A stretch of 32,931 bases of DNA from Lysobacterales bacterium (GCA_022841325.1 JALHRS010000039.1:1-32931), one strand, 5' to 3'. Counted from the stretch's first letter, positions 9,363 to 19,862 are shown. Notes: a model not told the origin generated them from the sequence alone. Numbers and translations are program-made.

Positions 9363-10118
9363 ATGTCTGCCACCGAGTTGCGCCTGCTTCTGCTGTTCCT
9401 GGGTCTGATCGTACTCGGCGTCATCTATTGGTACGGGCGACCGGATCGGCGCCAGAGCAACGACAGGCGTCGCGCGGGCATGCGTCGCGAACCTGTCCTC
9501 GGCGAAGAGGATGCCGATGCCGATTCGCCCTACACCGCATCGCGTGATGCTCCCTGGTTTGCCAGCGATGGCGAGGCCGACGACCTGCCCTCGTTGCGGA
9601 TCGAAGGTCTGAGTGTGCGCGATGATGCAGAGCCGTCGGCGACGCAGCGCACGGGTCAGCGTGAATCGAACCACCACGAACGCATCATCACGCTCTACGT
9701 GGTGGCGCAGGACGGCTACACGCTGAACGGCCCGGAACTGGTCGTGGCGGCGGAGAAGGCCGGTCTGGTCTACGGCGATCTGGGTATCTTCCATCGGCTG
9801 GTGGACAGCAAGCCTGAACTCGGCCCCATCTTCAGCATGGCCAACATGGTGCGGCCGGGTGTGTTTGATCTGGCCGAGATGGATCAGTTCAGCACCCCCG
9901 GCGTGGTCGTGTTCCTGACCTTGCCCGGCCCGCTGTCGGCGCTGGATGCCTGGGACACCATGCTGCCCGCCGCCCAGCGCTTCTCCGACCTGCTGGGCGC
10001 GCAGTTGCTGGACGACCAGCGCACCCCGCTGGGTCGCCAGCGCATTGCCGCCCTGCGCGACGAATTGCGCGCCTTTGACCGCAAACGCGAGCAGATGCAG
10101 ATCAAGCCGGGCTGGTAG
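9363..10118 (+). CDS. zipA: Cell division protein ZipA
   Basis: An inner-membrane protein that tethers and stabilises FtsZ protofilaments at the division site. The 251-aa protein begins with a transmembrane helix (about 6-23, LRLLLLFLGLIVLGVIYWYG), then a charged, disordered linker (25-105), then the FtsZ-binding C-terminal domain (about 108-245). That domain is identifiable from IITLYVVAQDGYTLNGPEL, GIFHRL, PIFSMANMVRPGVFDL and the FSTPGVVVFLTLPGP strand. The ATG at 9363 puts MSATELRLLL directly before the membrane helix; an upstream in-frame start would add an implausible polar extension. zipA followed by ligA is the standard gammaproteobacterial pair. Here 189 nt of repeats separate them, so co-transcription is uncertain. 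Confidence 0.95.
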   Translation: MSATELRLLLLFLGLIVLGVIYWYGRPDRRQSNDRRRAGMRREPVLGEEDADADSPYTASRDAPWFASDGEADDLPSLRIEGLSVRDDAEPSATQRTGQRESNHHERIITLYVVAQDGYTLNGPELVVAAEKAGLVYGDLGIFHRLVDSKPELGPIFSMANMVRPGVFDLAEMDQFSTPGVVVFLTLPGPLSALDAWDTMLPAAQRFSDLLGAQLLDDQRTPLGRQRIAALRDELRAFDRKREQMQIKPGW

Positions 10119-10125
10119 AGGTTGC

Positions 10126-12407
<2,282 letters not shown>

Positions 12408-12446
12408 GGCACACGTGAATGGTCCGATCAGCATGGGCCCCGGCCG

Positions 12447-13400
12447 ATGACGCTGCCGGGGCTGATGCGGCAGCGGGCCCAGCTGAACTCGTGTTTGCGC
12501 GAGTTCTTCGCCGCGCGTGGCGTACTCGAGGTCTGCACGCCGGTGTTGTCGCAGGCCGGCAACAGCGATCCCAATATCGACAGCTTCAGCACCCGCTATC
12601 ACGGTCCGCTGCGTGGTGGTCCGGCAACGCGCTGGCTGCGGACCTCCCCCGAGTTCTTCCACAAGCGACTGCTGGCAGCCGGTTGCGGTGATCTGTTCGA
12701 GATCGCGCCGGTTTTTCGCGACGGCGAGTGCGGGGCACGCCACAATCCCGAGTTCACGCTGCTGGAGTGGTACCGGGTCGGTTTCGATCACCATCGGCTG
12801 ATGGACGAGGTCGAATCCCTGCTGCGCGCGCTGGCGGCGGCCTTCGGTCGTCATTTGGGGGGTGCCGAGCGCCTCAGCTATCAGCAGTGCTACCAGCGTT
12901 ATGCGGGCATCGACCCGCTGGCGGCCAGTCGCGAGGAACTGCTGCAGGCCCTGGCTGACTGCTCCATTGACCCCGAGGGTCTGAGCCGCGACGACCTGCT
13001 CGATCTGCTGCGCACCCATCTGATCGAAGCGCAGTGGAGCGATCAGCAGTTCCTGTTCATCCATGATTTCCCGGCCAGCCAGGCGGCACTGGCACGCATC
13101 CATTCGAGTGATCCGCGCGTTGCCGAGCGCTTCGAGCTGTACCTCGGCCGGGTCGAACTCGCCAACGGCTATCACGAACTCAACGATGCCACCGAGCAGC
13201 GCCAGCGATTCGAACGCGATCTGGTCGAAAGGACCCGGCGCGGCGCGGTCCTGCCGGCGCTGGACGAGTTGCTGCTGCAGGCCTTGCCGCAGATGCCCGA
13301 TTGCGCCGGCGTGGCCCTGGGCGTGGAGCGCCTGCACCAGTGGCTGGTTGGCGCCGACAGCATCGAGGCGGTGATGCCTTTCGGGTTTGCGCAGGCTTGA
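12447..13400 (+). CDS. epmA: Elongation factor P (R)-beta-lysine ligase EpmA (GenX/PoxA)
   Basis: A lysyl-tRNA-synthetase-like enzyme that attaches (R)-beta-lysine to a conserved lysine of elongation factor P, which helps ribosomes through polyproline stretches. The 317-aa protein is a bare class II synthetase catalytic core without the anticodon-binding domain. Motif 2 is visible as FRDGECGARHNPEFTLLEWY (90-109) and motif 3 as GVALGVERL near residue 293. The substrate-pocket region RTSPEFFHKRLL (65-76) is family-specific. The ATG at 12447 is the first start in frame giving MTLPGLMRQRAQL. It probably shares a transcript with ligA. The partner genes efp and epmB are not in the window. Confidence 0.95.
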   Translation: MTLPGLMRQRAQLNSCLREFFAARGVLEVCTPVLSQAGNSDPNIDSFSTRYHGPLRGGPATRWLRTSPEFFHKRLLAAGCGDLFEIAPVFRDGECGARHNPEFTLLEWYRVGFDHHRLMDEVESLLRALAAAFGRHLGGAERLSYQQCYQRYAGIDPLAASREELLQALADCSIDPEGLSRDDLLDLLRTHLIEAQWSDQQFLFIHDFPASQAALARIHSSDPRVAERFELYLGRVELANGYHELNDATEQRQRFERDLVERTRRGAVLPALDELLLQALPQMPDCAGVALGVERLHQWLVGADSIEAVMPFGFAQA

Positions 13401-13804
13401 GGGGGCGATGTCTGGGACGCGTGGCCTCATTGCGAGCCACGTACTTCGGTCCGACACAGTACACGGGCCCTGAACCCTGCCGAGCGCCTGGCGGCTTTGA
13501 GGAGGGCCGCGCGCTGCGCGGCCGCTCTGGATCTTCAGGTAGGGCAAAGCGGCGCCGCAGCGCGGCGCCCTCCACGGCAGCGGCAAGAACCACTGGCCCC
13601 GGCCTACTTCGTCGCTCGGACGCCGCTTTGCGTAGCCCGTTGTGCCGCGCAGCGGCTCAGCGGGGCTCTTTCGTGTCTGGCCCCATCATTGCGAGCCAAC
13701 CGCTGCAACTTCCGCGCCTTTGTCGCGGTCCATGACTCTCGCACAGAACTTTTTACCTAATCCGCTGTCAGAGACCCAGTCTCCTATTCGGTACGCATCC
13801 AGGC
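13401..13804. other. 404-nt gap upstream of the moxR-bat locus
   Basis: No gene is seen. The gap contains CATTGCGAGCCAC at 13429-13441, a P module (13445-13477), Q repeat copy B (13491-13584), a GTGCCGCGCAGCGGCTC motif (13651-13667, also present reversed near 2400) and another ATCATTGCGAGCC at 13685-13697. The last 60 nt (13741-13800) are less GC-rich than the surroundings and are the likeliest promoter region for moxR, although no convincing -35/-10 pair was found. Confidence 0.6.
13491..13584 (-). repeat. Q repeat copy B (REPIN-like double hairpin)
   Basis: Two hairpins, each with perfect 8-bp arms and a 3-nt loop: GGCCGCGC/GCGCGGCC with loop GCT (13505-13523) and GGCGCCGC/GCGGCGCC with loop AGC (13551-13569). 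GGAGG precedes the first and CCTCC follows the second, so the element reads as two inverted, diverged half-sites of the form GGAGGGC-hairpin-GCT. It is the clearest of the four copies in the window and is in reverse orientation to copies A and D. The P module lies at 13445-13477. Confidence 0.85.
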
Positions 13805-14821
13805 ATGGAAGGATCTGCTGCAGTCAACGAAGTTCCAGAGCACATCGACCTCGCCGATCTGCATTCCAGATTCAGGCAATTGCGTGAAACCCTGTCGGCC
13901 CAGGTCATCGGTCAGGCCGAATTGGTGGAGTCCCTGCTGATTTCGCTGCTGTCCGATGGCCATCTGCTGGTGGAAGGCGCGCCCGGACTGGCCAAGACCA
14001 CGGCGGTCAAGGCCCTGGCGGCGCGGGTCGAGGCCAATTTTCAGCGGGTGCAGTTCACCCCGGATCTGCTGCCTTCGGATCTGACCGGTACCGACATCTG
14101 GCGCCAGCAGGACGGGCGTTTCGAGTTCCAGCCCGGTCCGCTGTTCCACAACCTGCTGCTGGCCGACGAGATCAATCGGGCGCCGGCCAAGGTGCAGTCG
14201 GCGCTGCTCGAAGCCATGGGCGAGCGCCAGATCACCGTCGGCGGCAAGACCTATGCCCTGCCCAAGCTGTTCCTGGTGATGGCCACGCAGAACCCGATCG
14301 AACAGGAAGGCACCTATCCGCTGCCGGAAGCGCAGCTGGATCGCTTTCTGATGCACGTGCGCGTGGGTTATCCGCAGGCCGGTGCTGAAACCGAGATCCT
14401 GCGACTGGTACGCGATCAGGCCCGCAACGCGCTGCATTCCCGCAGCGAAACGGTCGATCAGCTGTCACAGGCGGAAGTCTTTGCTGCCCGTTCGGCGGTG
14501 CTGGATCTGCATTTCTCGGAGTCGCTGGAGCGTTATCTGGTCGAACTGGTGCTGGCCACCCGAGATGCCAGCGGCTACGACAAGAATCTGGCCCGCCGCA
14601 TCGCCTGGGGTGCCAGCCCGCGTGGCTCGATCGCGCTGGAACGCTGCGCCCGCGCCCGCGCCTGGCTGGCCGGTCGCGACTACGTCACCCCGGAAGACGT
14701 CCACGCAGTAGCCCCGGACGTATTGCGCCACCGGGTCCTGCCCAGCTACGAGGCCACGGCCGAAGGCTGGGACGGCGGCCGACTGGTCGCCGAGTTGCTG
14801 CAGCGGGTGCCGTTGCCTTGA
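13805..14821 (+). CDS. MoxR family AAA+ ATPase
   Basis: A cytosolic AAA+ ATPase of the MoxR group, thought to act as a chaperone for or with von Willebrand A-domain partners. The 338-aa protein has Walker A GAPGLAKT (58-65), Walker B LLLADE (117-122) followed by INRAPAKVQSALLEAM, sensor 1 ATQN (160-163), and Arg180 in DRFLMHV as arginine-finger region. The C-terminal helical lid contains GASPRGSIAL. It is the first gene of the MoxR-DUF58-DUF4381-VWA-VWA/TPR-BatD set. A 545-nt repeat-filled spacer separates it from DUF58, unusual for this family whose genes are normally tightly packed. The ribosome binding site is weak. Confidence 0.93.
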   Translation: MEGSAAVNEVPEHIDLADLHSRFRQLRETLSAQVIGQAELVESLLISLLSDGHLLVEGAPGLAKTTAVKALAARVEANFQRVQFTPDLLPSDLTGTDIWRQQDGRFEFQPGPLFHNLLLADEINRAPAKVQSALLEAMGERQITVGGKTYALPKLFLVMATQNPIEQEGTYPLPEAQLDRFLMHVRVGYPQAGAETEILRLVRDQARNALHSRSETVDQLSQAEVFAARSAVLDLHFSESLERYLVELVLATRDASGYDKNLARRIAWGASPRGSIALERCARARAWLAGRDYVTPEDVHAVAPDVLRHRVLPSYEATAEGWDGGRLVAELLQRVPLP

Positions 14822-14853
14822 GGCGAGGCGTTGCGCCGCTCTGGGTCCATCAG

Positions 14854-14895
14854 CAACTGGCAATTAGCGACTAGCAATTAGCAATTGGCGATTAG
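14854..14895 (+). repeat. Heptamer array, left arm (6 units, CRAYTRG)
   Basis: Six contiguous 7-mers in register: CAACTGG, CAATTAG, CGACTAG, CAATTAG, CAATTGG, CGATTAG. All fit CRAYTRG. The mirror-image partner is at 15263-15325. Confidence 0.8.
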
Positions 14896-15048
14896 GGCGT
14901 GGTGATGAGTGTTCCTGTGAAGGTGGAGTTGGTGTTGTTGCGAGTCGACTGCTTGGTCTCGACTCCACGGGCGGGCCGTAAGTCCTGGCGTCATTGCGAG
15001 CCACCTGTATCGGCCCGACGCCGCCCACGCACGATGAGCCACAAGCTG

Positions 15049-15128
15049 CCTGTAGGAGCGACCTCGCGTCGCGACCGGCAAGCCGGACGTCCGCAGCAGT
15101 GGTCGCGCCGCAAGGGCGCTCCTACAGG
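15049..15128. repeat. GTAG-type REPIN (inverted REP pair)
   Basis: Left half 15049-15076 and right half 15101-15128 (reverse complement) are 28 nt each and near-identical: CCTGTAGGAGCG, one variable base, CCT, then GCG and CGCGACC at the end. Four positions differ. The GTAGGAGCG core is the well-known REP type of Xanthomonadales and related bacteria, normally moved by RAYT (TnpA-REP) proteins; no such gene is in the window. Confidence 0.85.
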
Positions 15129-15262
15129 GGAACGGGGGCGGCGCTGCGGTCAAGCGGACGGAAAATCAATAATTTACGATATGGATTCAATGAGAGCCCA
15201 GCGAAGCAATCCAGCGGCCTCTTCGCCAGATCCAGACCATCAGCAAGGTCGATTCCCACGCC

Positions 15263-15325
15263 CCAATCGCTAATCGCTAGTTGCTAATCGCTAATGGCTA
15301 TTTGCCATTCGCCATTCGCTACTCA
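15263..15325 (-). repeat. Heptamer array, right arm (9 units, inverted CRAYTRG)
   Basis: Nine 7-mers in register on the plus strand: CCAATCG, CTAATCG, CTAGTTG, CTAATCG, CTAATGG, CTATTTG, CCATTCG, CCATTCG, CTACTCA. Read on the minus strand, the first four fit CRAYTRG exactly and the next four differ by one base, so this is the inverted partner of the array at 14854-14895. It ends 41 nt before the DUF58 start. Confidence 0.8.
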
Positions 15326-15366
15326 CTCCCAACCATCCACCCCAAACCAACCAACCCACCACCCAG

Positions 15367-16281
15367 ATGCCGCAAACCACCTCGAACTCCCAAGGTATTC
15401 GCCCGACGCTGGCCGAGCTGATCGCGCTTCGGGCGCGGGTGCAGGCGTGGCCGCCGCCGCAGCGGGCGCAGGGCAGTTCGGCCGGGCCGGCGACGTCGCC
15501 GCTGCGCGGTCGGGGCATGGATTACGCCGAGTCGCGACTGTATGCGCAGGGCGACGATGCCCGCCACATCGATTGGCGGGTGACCGCACGCACCGGGCGC
15601 ACCCATACCAAGGTCTTTCATGCCGAGCGTGATCGGGTCAGTCTGATCATCGCCGACACCTCGCCGCGTCTGTATTTCGGCACCCGTGTCTGCTTCAAGT
15701 CGGTGCAGGCGGCCTATGCCGGGGCACTCGCGGCCTGGGCAGGGCAGCGCAGCGGTGATCGCATCAGCGCGCTGCGCGGCAGTGCCAGCGAGGCGCCGCT
15801 GCCGCCGGCCGGCGGCGTGCGTGGCGCGCTGCGCGTGCTCGATGCGCTGAACCGCTGGTATCAACAGCCGCCGGAGGACGACCAGGGCCTGGACTTCGCC
15901 CTGCAGGCGGCGGCGCGGGTGTCCAAGCCGGGTTCACGCATGATTGCGCTGATCGATCCGCGCAGCGTCGATGGCGTCGACAACGCCCGCTGGACGGCGC
16001 TGTCGGCGCATCACGATGCGGTCGCGGTGTTGCTGGTCGATCCGCTGGAACTGTCGCCGCCGCAGGCGCGACTGGCTTTCGCCGGTGGCAGTCGCCGGGT
16101 GGAGCTGGATCTGGAGCTGGGCTCCACCCAGGCGGCCTGGAAGCACGCTTTTGCCGAGCGCTTCGAGCAGGCACGCTCGCGCCTGCGCAGTCTGGGCTGG
16201 CGGGCGATGTCGCTGAGTACCGATCAGGCGCCGGATCAGGTGCTGGCGGCGCTGCTGCCGTATCGGCGGGAAGCCGCATGA
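15367..16281 (+). CDS. DUF58 domain-containing protein (MoxR/Bat locus)
   Basis: A 304-aa DUF58 protein, the usual neighbour of MoxR ATPases; its biochemical role is not established. The family signature is clear at residues 48-90: GRGMDYAESRLYAQGDDARHIDW followed by RVTARTGRTHTKVFHAERDR. A VWA-like fold is suggested by VSLIIADTSPRLYFGT. No transmembrane segment is obvious, unlike many longer DUF58 proteins. The ATG at 15367 lies 41 nt after a heptamer repeat array and lacks a clear ribosome binding site. The stop overlaps the start of the DUF4381 gene (ATGA at 16278-16281), so translation is probably coupled. Confidence 0.9.
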   Translation: MPQTTSNSQGIRPTLAELIALRARVQAWPPPQRAQGSSAGPATSPLRGRGMDYAESRLYAQGDDARHIDWRVTARTGRTHTKVFHAERDRVSLIIADTSPRLYFGTRVCFKSVQAAYAGALAAWAGQRSGDRISALRGSASEAPLPPAGGVRGALRVLDALNRWYQQPPEDDQGLDFALQAAARVSKPGSRMIALIDPRSVDGVDNARWTALSAHHDAVAVLLVDPLELSPPQARLAFAGGSRRVELDLELGSTQAAWKHAFAERFEQARSRLRSLGWRAMSLSTDQAPDQVLAALLPYRREAA

Positions 16282-16745
16282 AGCCGGAGCTGCCCTTGCG
16301 CGACATCCATCTGCCCGGCGATCCCTCGTGGTGGCCGCCGGCGCCGGGCTGGTGGGTACTGGCCGCGCTGCTGCTGCTATTGCTGTTTCTGGCCCTGCGC
16401 TGGGGGCTGCGGCAATGGCGCGCCCGCCAGCGCCTGCGGGCCCTGCAGTCTGAATTCGACCGGGCGGCGGCGATCAGTGATCCACGCGCCTGCCTGATGG
16501 CGGTGTCGGAACTGTTGCGGCGCGCGGCTCGCGCACGCCACCCGGCCGCCGCGACGCTCACCGGCAGCGCCTGGACTGACTTCCTCGATCGCCAGCTGGG
16601 CGCCGACTCTGCCGCGGTGTTTTCTTCCGGGCTCGGGCAGTTGTTGCTGGATGGCGCCTATCGCCGGGAGATCGATGCCGACGCCCTGCGCGCGCTGCTG
16701 GCGCCGGCTCGGCAGTGTTTTCTGAATCTGGTGCGGACGCCATGA
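16278..16745 (+). CDS. DUF4381 domain-containing membrane protein
   Basis: A 155-aa protein with the DUF4381 pattern: an N-terminal LPLRDIHLPGDPSWWPPAPGWW motif followed by one transmembrane helix (about 25-43) and a basic cytoplasmic helical domain. In MoxR/Bat loci of Proteobacteria this gene normally lies between DUF58 and the first VWA gene, as here. GGGAAG at 16268-16273 serves as ribosome binding site. Both ends overlap neighbours by 4 nt (ATGA), pointing to one transcript. The function is unknown; a membrane scaffold role beside the VWA proteins is an inference. Confidence 0.88.
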   Translation: MKPELPLRDIHLPGDPSWWPPAPGWWVLAALLLLLLFLALRWGLRQWRARQRLRALQSEFDRAAAISDPRACLMAVSELLRRAARARHPAAATLTGSAWTDFLDRQLGADSAAVFSSGLGQLLLDGAYRREIDADALRALLAPARQCFLNLVRTP

Positions 16746-17764
16746 TCGCCGAACTGCTGATCTGGGAATTTGCCTGGCCCTGGATGCTGCTGGCGCTGCC
16801 GCTGCCGTGGCTGGCGGCGCGGCTGCTGCCGCCGACGCGGGTGGGGCAGGGTGGCGCCCTGCGCACGCCCTTCTTCGGCGAGCTGGAAACGCTGGCCGGT
16901 GCTGCGGCGCGGGCGCGCAAATCGCATATCAGCCCGTGGATGCTGCTGGCCTGGGTGTTGCTGTGTGTGGCGGCGGCGCGCCCGCAGATACTCGGCGAGG
17001 CCATCAAGCCGCCGCAGGCGGGTCGCGATCTGCTGCTGGCGGTGGATCTGTCGGGGAGCATGGCTGCCGAGGATATGCGCCTGGGTGGCCGTATCGTCGA
17101 CCGCCTGACTGCGGTGAAGGCGGTATTGGGTGATTTTCTGGAACGCCGCGCCGGTGATCGCGTGGGCCTGCTGCTGTTCGGCGAGCGCGCCTACGGGGTG
17201 ACGCCGCTGACCCTGGATCGCAACAGCGTGCGCCAGCAACTGTTCGACAGCGTGGTCGGTCTGGCTGGACAGGAGACCGCCATCGGCGATGCCATCGCGC
17301 TCGCCGTCAAACGCCTCAGCGACCCCGATGAGGAGGTGGCCGAGCCCGGTCAGCGCGTGCTGATCCTGCTGACCGATGGCGTCAACACCGCCGGTTCCAT
17401 TGACCCGCTGCGCGCCACGGAACTGGCCAGATCGGCCGGCGTGCGGGTACACACCATCGGTTTTGGCGGTGAGGGCGGTGATAGCTTCTTCGGCATGCGC
17501 ATGCCCAGCCGCGCGCAGATCGACGAAGCCACCCTGCGACGCGTGGCCGACACCACCGGCGGACGCTATTTCCGGGCCCGCGATACCTCGGAGCTGGCTG
17601 GCATCTATGCCGAGCTGGACCGGATCGAACCCACGGCGCTGCCCGGCGAGACCCTGCAGCCTCGAATCGAGCGCTATGTGCTGCCCTTGAGCCTGGCGGC
17701 CGTGCTGGCGCTGCTGTCGATGTTGCTGCCGTGGTTGCCCGGGCGTCGCGGGGTGCCGGCATGA
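16742..17764 (+). CDS. BatA-like von Willebrand A membrane protein
   Basis: A 340-aa inner-membrane protein. Two hydrophobic segments near the N-terminus (about 10-29 and 64-80) precede a VWA domain (about 95-305), and a third hydrophobic segment closes the protein (about 312-332). The metal-ion-dependent adhesion site is complete: DLSGS (102-106) and LLTDGVNTAG later in the domain. The family was named from the Bacteroides aerotolerance (Bat) operon and is thought to present a protein-interaction surface with MoxR. The ATG at 16742, overlapping the DUF4381 stop, gives the family-typical beginning; an upstream in-frame start inside the previous gene does not. Confidence 0.92.
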   Translation: MIAELLIWEFAWPWMLLALPLPWLAARLLPPTRVGQGGALRTPFFGELETLAGAAARARKSHISPWMLLAWVLLCVAAARPQILGEAIKPPQAGRDLLLAVDLSGSMAAEDMRLGGRIVDRLTAVKAVLGDFLERRAGDRVGLLLFGERAYGVTPLTLDRNSVRQQLFDSVVGLAGQETAIGDAIALAVKRLSDPDEEVAEPGQRVLILLTDGVNTAGSIDPLRATELARSAGVRVHTIGFGGEGGDSFFGMRMPSRAQIDEATLRRVADTTGGRYFRARDTSELAGIYAELDRIEPTALPGETLQPRIERYVLPLSLAAVLALLSMLLPWLPGRRGVPA

Positions 17765-17816
17765 TCCGCAGCTCTGCCAGCCGTGGAACACGCCGTGGTG
17801 GCGCGAAGGTGCGGCC

Positions 17817-19862
17817 ATGGAACTGAGTCTGACCAGTCTGCAGTTCCTGCGCCCCTGGTGGCTGCTGGCGCTGGCCTTGCTGCCGCTGCTGTTGTGGCTG
17901 CAGCGTCATCGCCGCGCGCAACAGAGCGTCTGGCAACGCGCCGTGGATCCGCATCTGCTGCCGCATCTGTTGCAGGGCGCCGAAGCCCGCGGCAGCGGTG
18001 GCGCATCGCCGCTGTGGCTGGCCGCAGCGCTGTTGACGATACTGGCGCTGGCGGGTCCGTCCTGGCGCGAACTGCCGATGCCGCTGTGGCAGCAGCAATC
18101 GCCGCTGGTGATTGCGCTGGATCTGTCATCGGCCATGCGCGCCACCGATCTGCCGCCCTCGCGCATGATTCAGGCGCGGGCCAAGCTGGCACGGCTGCTG
18201 CAGCAGCGAAAGACCGGGCAGGTTGGCCTGATGGCCTACGCCGGCGACGCCTTCACCGTGGCCCCGATCACCGTCGACGCCCGCACCGTCAAGGCCCTGC
18301 TCGACAGTCTGGATCCGAGTCTGATGCCGGTGGACGGCCAGCGTGCCGATCGCGCCATCCAGCGCGCGGTGCAGCTGATGCGCGACAGCGGTGCCGAGCG
18401 TGGCGAGATCCTGCTGGTGACCGATCAGGTCGACAACTATGCCCAGGCTGCCGCCGAGCAGGCGCGTGCCGAGGGCTACAGACTGTCGGTGCTGGGCGTG
18501 GGCACGCTGGCTGGTGCGCCGATGAGCAATGCCCAGGGATTCATCACCGGCGCCGATGGCAAGCCGCGCCTGGCCAAGCTCAATCCCGCCAGCCTGCAGG
18601 CGCTGGCCGGGCGCGGCGGCGGCAGCTATGCCACGCTGACCGCCGATGACGCCGATCTGCGCGCCCTGGGTGTGCTCCAGGCGGGAGTCGATCAGGCTGG
18701 CGCGGCCGGCGGCAGCAGCGATCAGCAGGCGCTGGCACGCAGTGACGATGGCTACTGGCTGCTGCTGGCCTTGCTGCCGCTGGCCCTGATCGGATTCCGT
18801 CGCGGCTGGCTGGCCCTGCTGCCGCTGCTGTTGGTGCTCGGGCTGTCGGCGCCGGGATCGCAGGTTTACGCCGCCGAAGAAGCAGCGGCTGCGGACACTG
18901 CAACCGCAACGCCGGGTCGTCTGCAGAGCTTCTGGGATTCGCTGTGGCGGCGTCCGGACCAGCGCGCCTATGCCGCGCTGGAGCAGGGCGATGCGGCGAG
19001 GGCCCGCGAGCTGGCGCAGGATCCGGCACTGCAGGGCGCCGCGGCCTATCGAGGCGATGACTACCAGGCTGCGGCCGAATCCTGGTCGGGTCTGGATCAG
19101 GCCGACGCCCACTACAACCGCGGCAATGCGCTGGCCAGATCCGGCGATCTGCCCGGTGCGCTCAAAGCCTACGATGCGGCGCTGGCGCAGCAGCCGGACA
19201 TGGAAGACGCGCGGGCCAATCGCAAGATCGTCGAGGACGCGCTGAAGCAGCAGCAATCGCAGCAATCGCAGCAATCGCAGCAGCAGGACGGCCAGGACCA
19301 GAAGGATCAGGATCAGCAAGGCCAGGACCAGCAAGGTCAGGATCAGCAAGGCCAGGACCAGCAAGGTCAGGACCAGCAAGGTCAGGATCAGCAAGGCCAG
19401 GATCAGCAAGGCCAGGATCAGCAAGGTCAGGATCAGCAAGGTCAGGACCAGCAAGGTCAGGATCAGCAAGGTCAGGATCAGCAAGGTCAGGATCAGCAAG
19501 GTCAGGATCAGCAAGGTCAGGATCAGCAAGGCGAGGACCAGCAGGCTCAGGACCAGCAGGGCCGGGATCAGCAGGACGGGAAGGACGAGTCGCAGCAGCC
19601 CGGTGCTGCCGAGCGGGAACAGCAGCAGGCCGCGGAAGAGGCCGCCAAACGCGAGATGCAGCAGGCGCTGGAGGCGCAGCAGGCGCAGGAAGACGGCGAG
19701 CAGAGCGAGGCGCGGGCACTGACGCCCGAGGAGCGCGCGGCGGCCGAACAGCAGCAGGCCACCCAGCAGTGGCTGCGTCGGGTGCCAGACGATCCTGGCG
19801 GCTTGCTGCGACGCAAATTCGAGCTGGAATATCGGCGCCGGGCGGCCGAGGGAGATCATTGA
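17817..19862 (+). CDS. BatB/BatC-like fused VWA-TPR membrane protein with DQQGQ repeats
   Basis: A 681-aa protein combining parts that are separate BatB and BatC proteins in Bacteroides. Two membrane segments (about 11-28 and 65-81), a VWA domain (about 95-290), two more membrane segments (312-328 and 331-347), a TPR region (about 380-465), then a Gln/Asp-rich low-complexity tract and a C-terminal PDDPGGLLRRKF motif seen in this family. The metal site is altered: DLSSA (102-106) has Ala where the third metal-coordinating serine is expected, and VTDQ replaces the common TDG. Residues 499-588 are 18 pentapeptide units, the first 14 all DQQGQ. GAAGGT at 17805-17810 precedes the ATG. The stop overlaps the batD start (TGATG). 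Confidence 0.92.
   Translation: MELSLTSLQFLRPWWLLALALLPLLLWLQRHRRAQQSVWQRAVDPHLLPHLLQGAEARGSGGASPLWLAAALLTILALAGPSWRELPMPLWQQQSPLVIALDLSSAMRATDLPPSRMIQARAKLARLLQQRKTGQVGLMAYAGDAFTVAPITVDARTVKALLDSLDPSLMPVDGQRADRAIQRAVQLMRDSGAERGEILLVTDQVDNYAQAAAEQARAEGYRLSVLGVGTLAGAPMSNAQGFITGADGKPRLAKLNPASLQALAGRGGGSYATLTADDADLRALGVLQAGVDQAGAAGGSSDQQALARSDDGYWLLLALLPLALIGFRRGWLALLPLLLVLGLSAPGSQVYAAEEAAAADTATATPGRLQSFWDSLWRRPDQRAYAALEQGDAARARELAQDPALQGAAAYRGDDYQAAAESWSGLDQADAHYNRGNALARSGDLPGALKAYDAALAQQPDMEDARANRKIVEDALKQQQSQQSQQSQQQDGQDQKDQDQQGQDQQGQDQQGQDQQGQDQQGQDQQGQDQQGQDQQGQDQQGQDQQGQDQQGQDQQGQDQQGQDQQGQDQQGEDQQAQDQQGRDQQDGKDESQQPGAAEREQQQAAEEAAKREMQQALEAQQAQEDGEQSEARALTPEERAAAEQQQATQQWLRRVPDDPGGLLRRKFELEYRRRAAEGDH
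19311..19580 (+). repeat. 15-bp coding tandem repeat, 18 units (DQQGQ)
   Basis: Eighteen 15-bp units lie in frame in the VWA-TPR gene. The first 14 (19311-19520) encode DQQGQ with only synonymous differences (GAT or GAC; GGT or GGC). The last four encode DQQGE, DQQAQ, DQQGR and DQQDG. The near-identity at DNA level suggests recent expansion or homogenisation. Because the unit is a multiple of three, copy-number change keeps the frame. Confidence 0.97.

Larger units (their letters stand above)
14822..15366. other. 545-nt spacer inside the moxR-bat locus
   Basis: No gene is supported. From left to right: a heptamer array (14854-14895), a hairpin GAGTCGA/TCGACTC (14942-14965), CGTCATTGCGAGCCAC followed by a weak P-like module (14988-15042), a GTAG REPIN (15049-15128), GAAGCAATCCAG near 15202-15213, and a second, inverted heptamer array (15263-15325). 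CATTGCGAGC and GCAATCCAG are the two ends of a widespread proteobacterial intergenic repeat. Confidence 0.65.

Noticed and set aside
17761..17826. 21-codon open frame MIRSSASRGTRRGG... between the two VWA genes, overlapping both
   Set aside because: Its start overlaps the batA-like stop and it runs into the next gene, so it could couple translation, but no ribosome binding site or protein-like pattern supports it.
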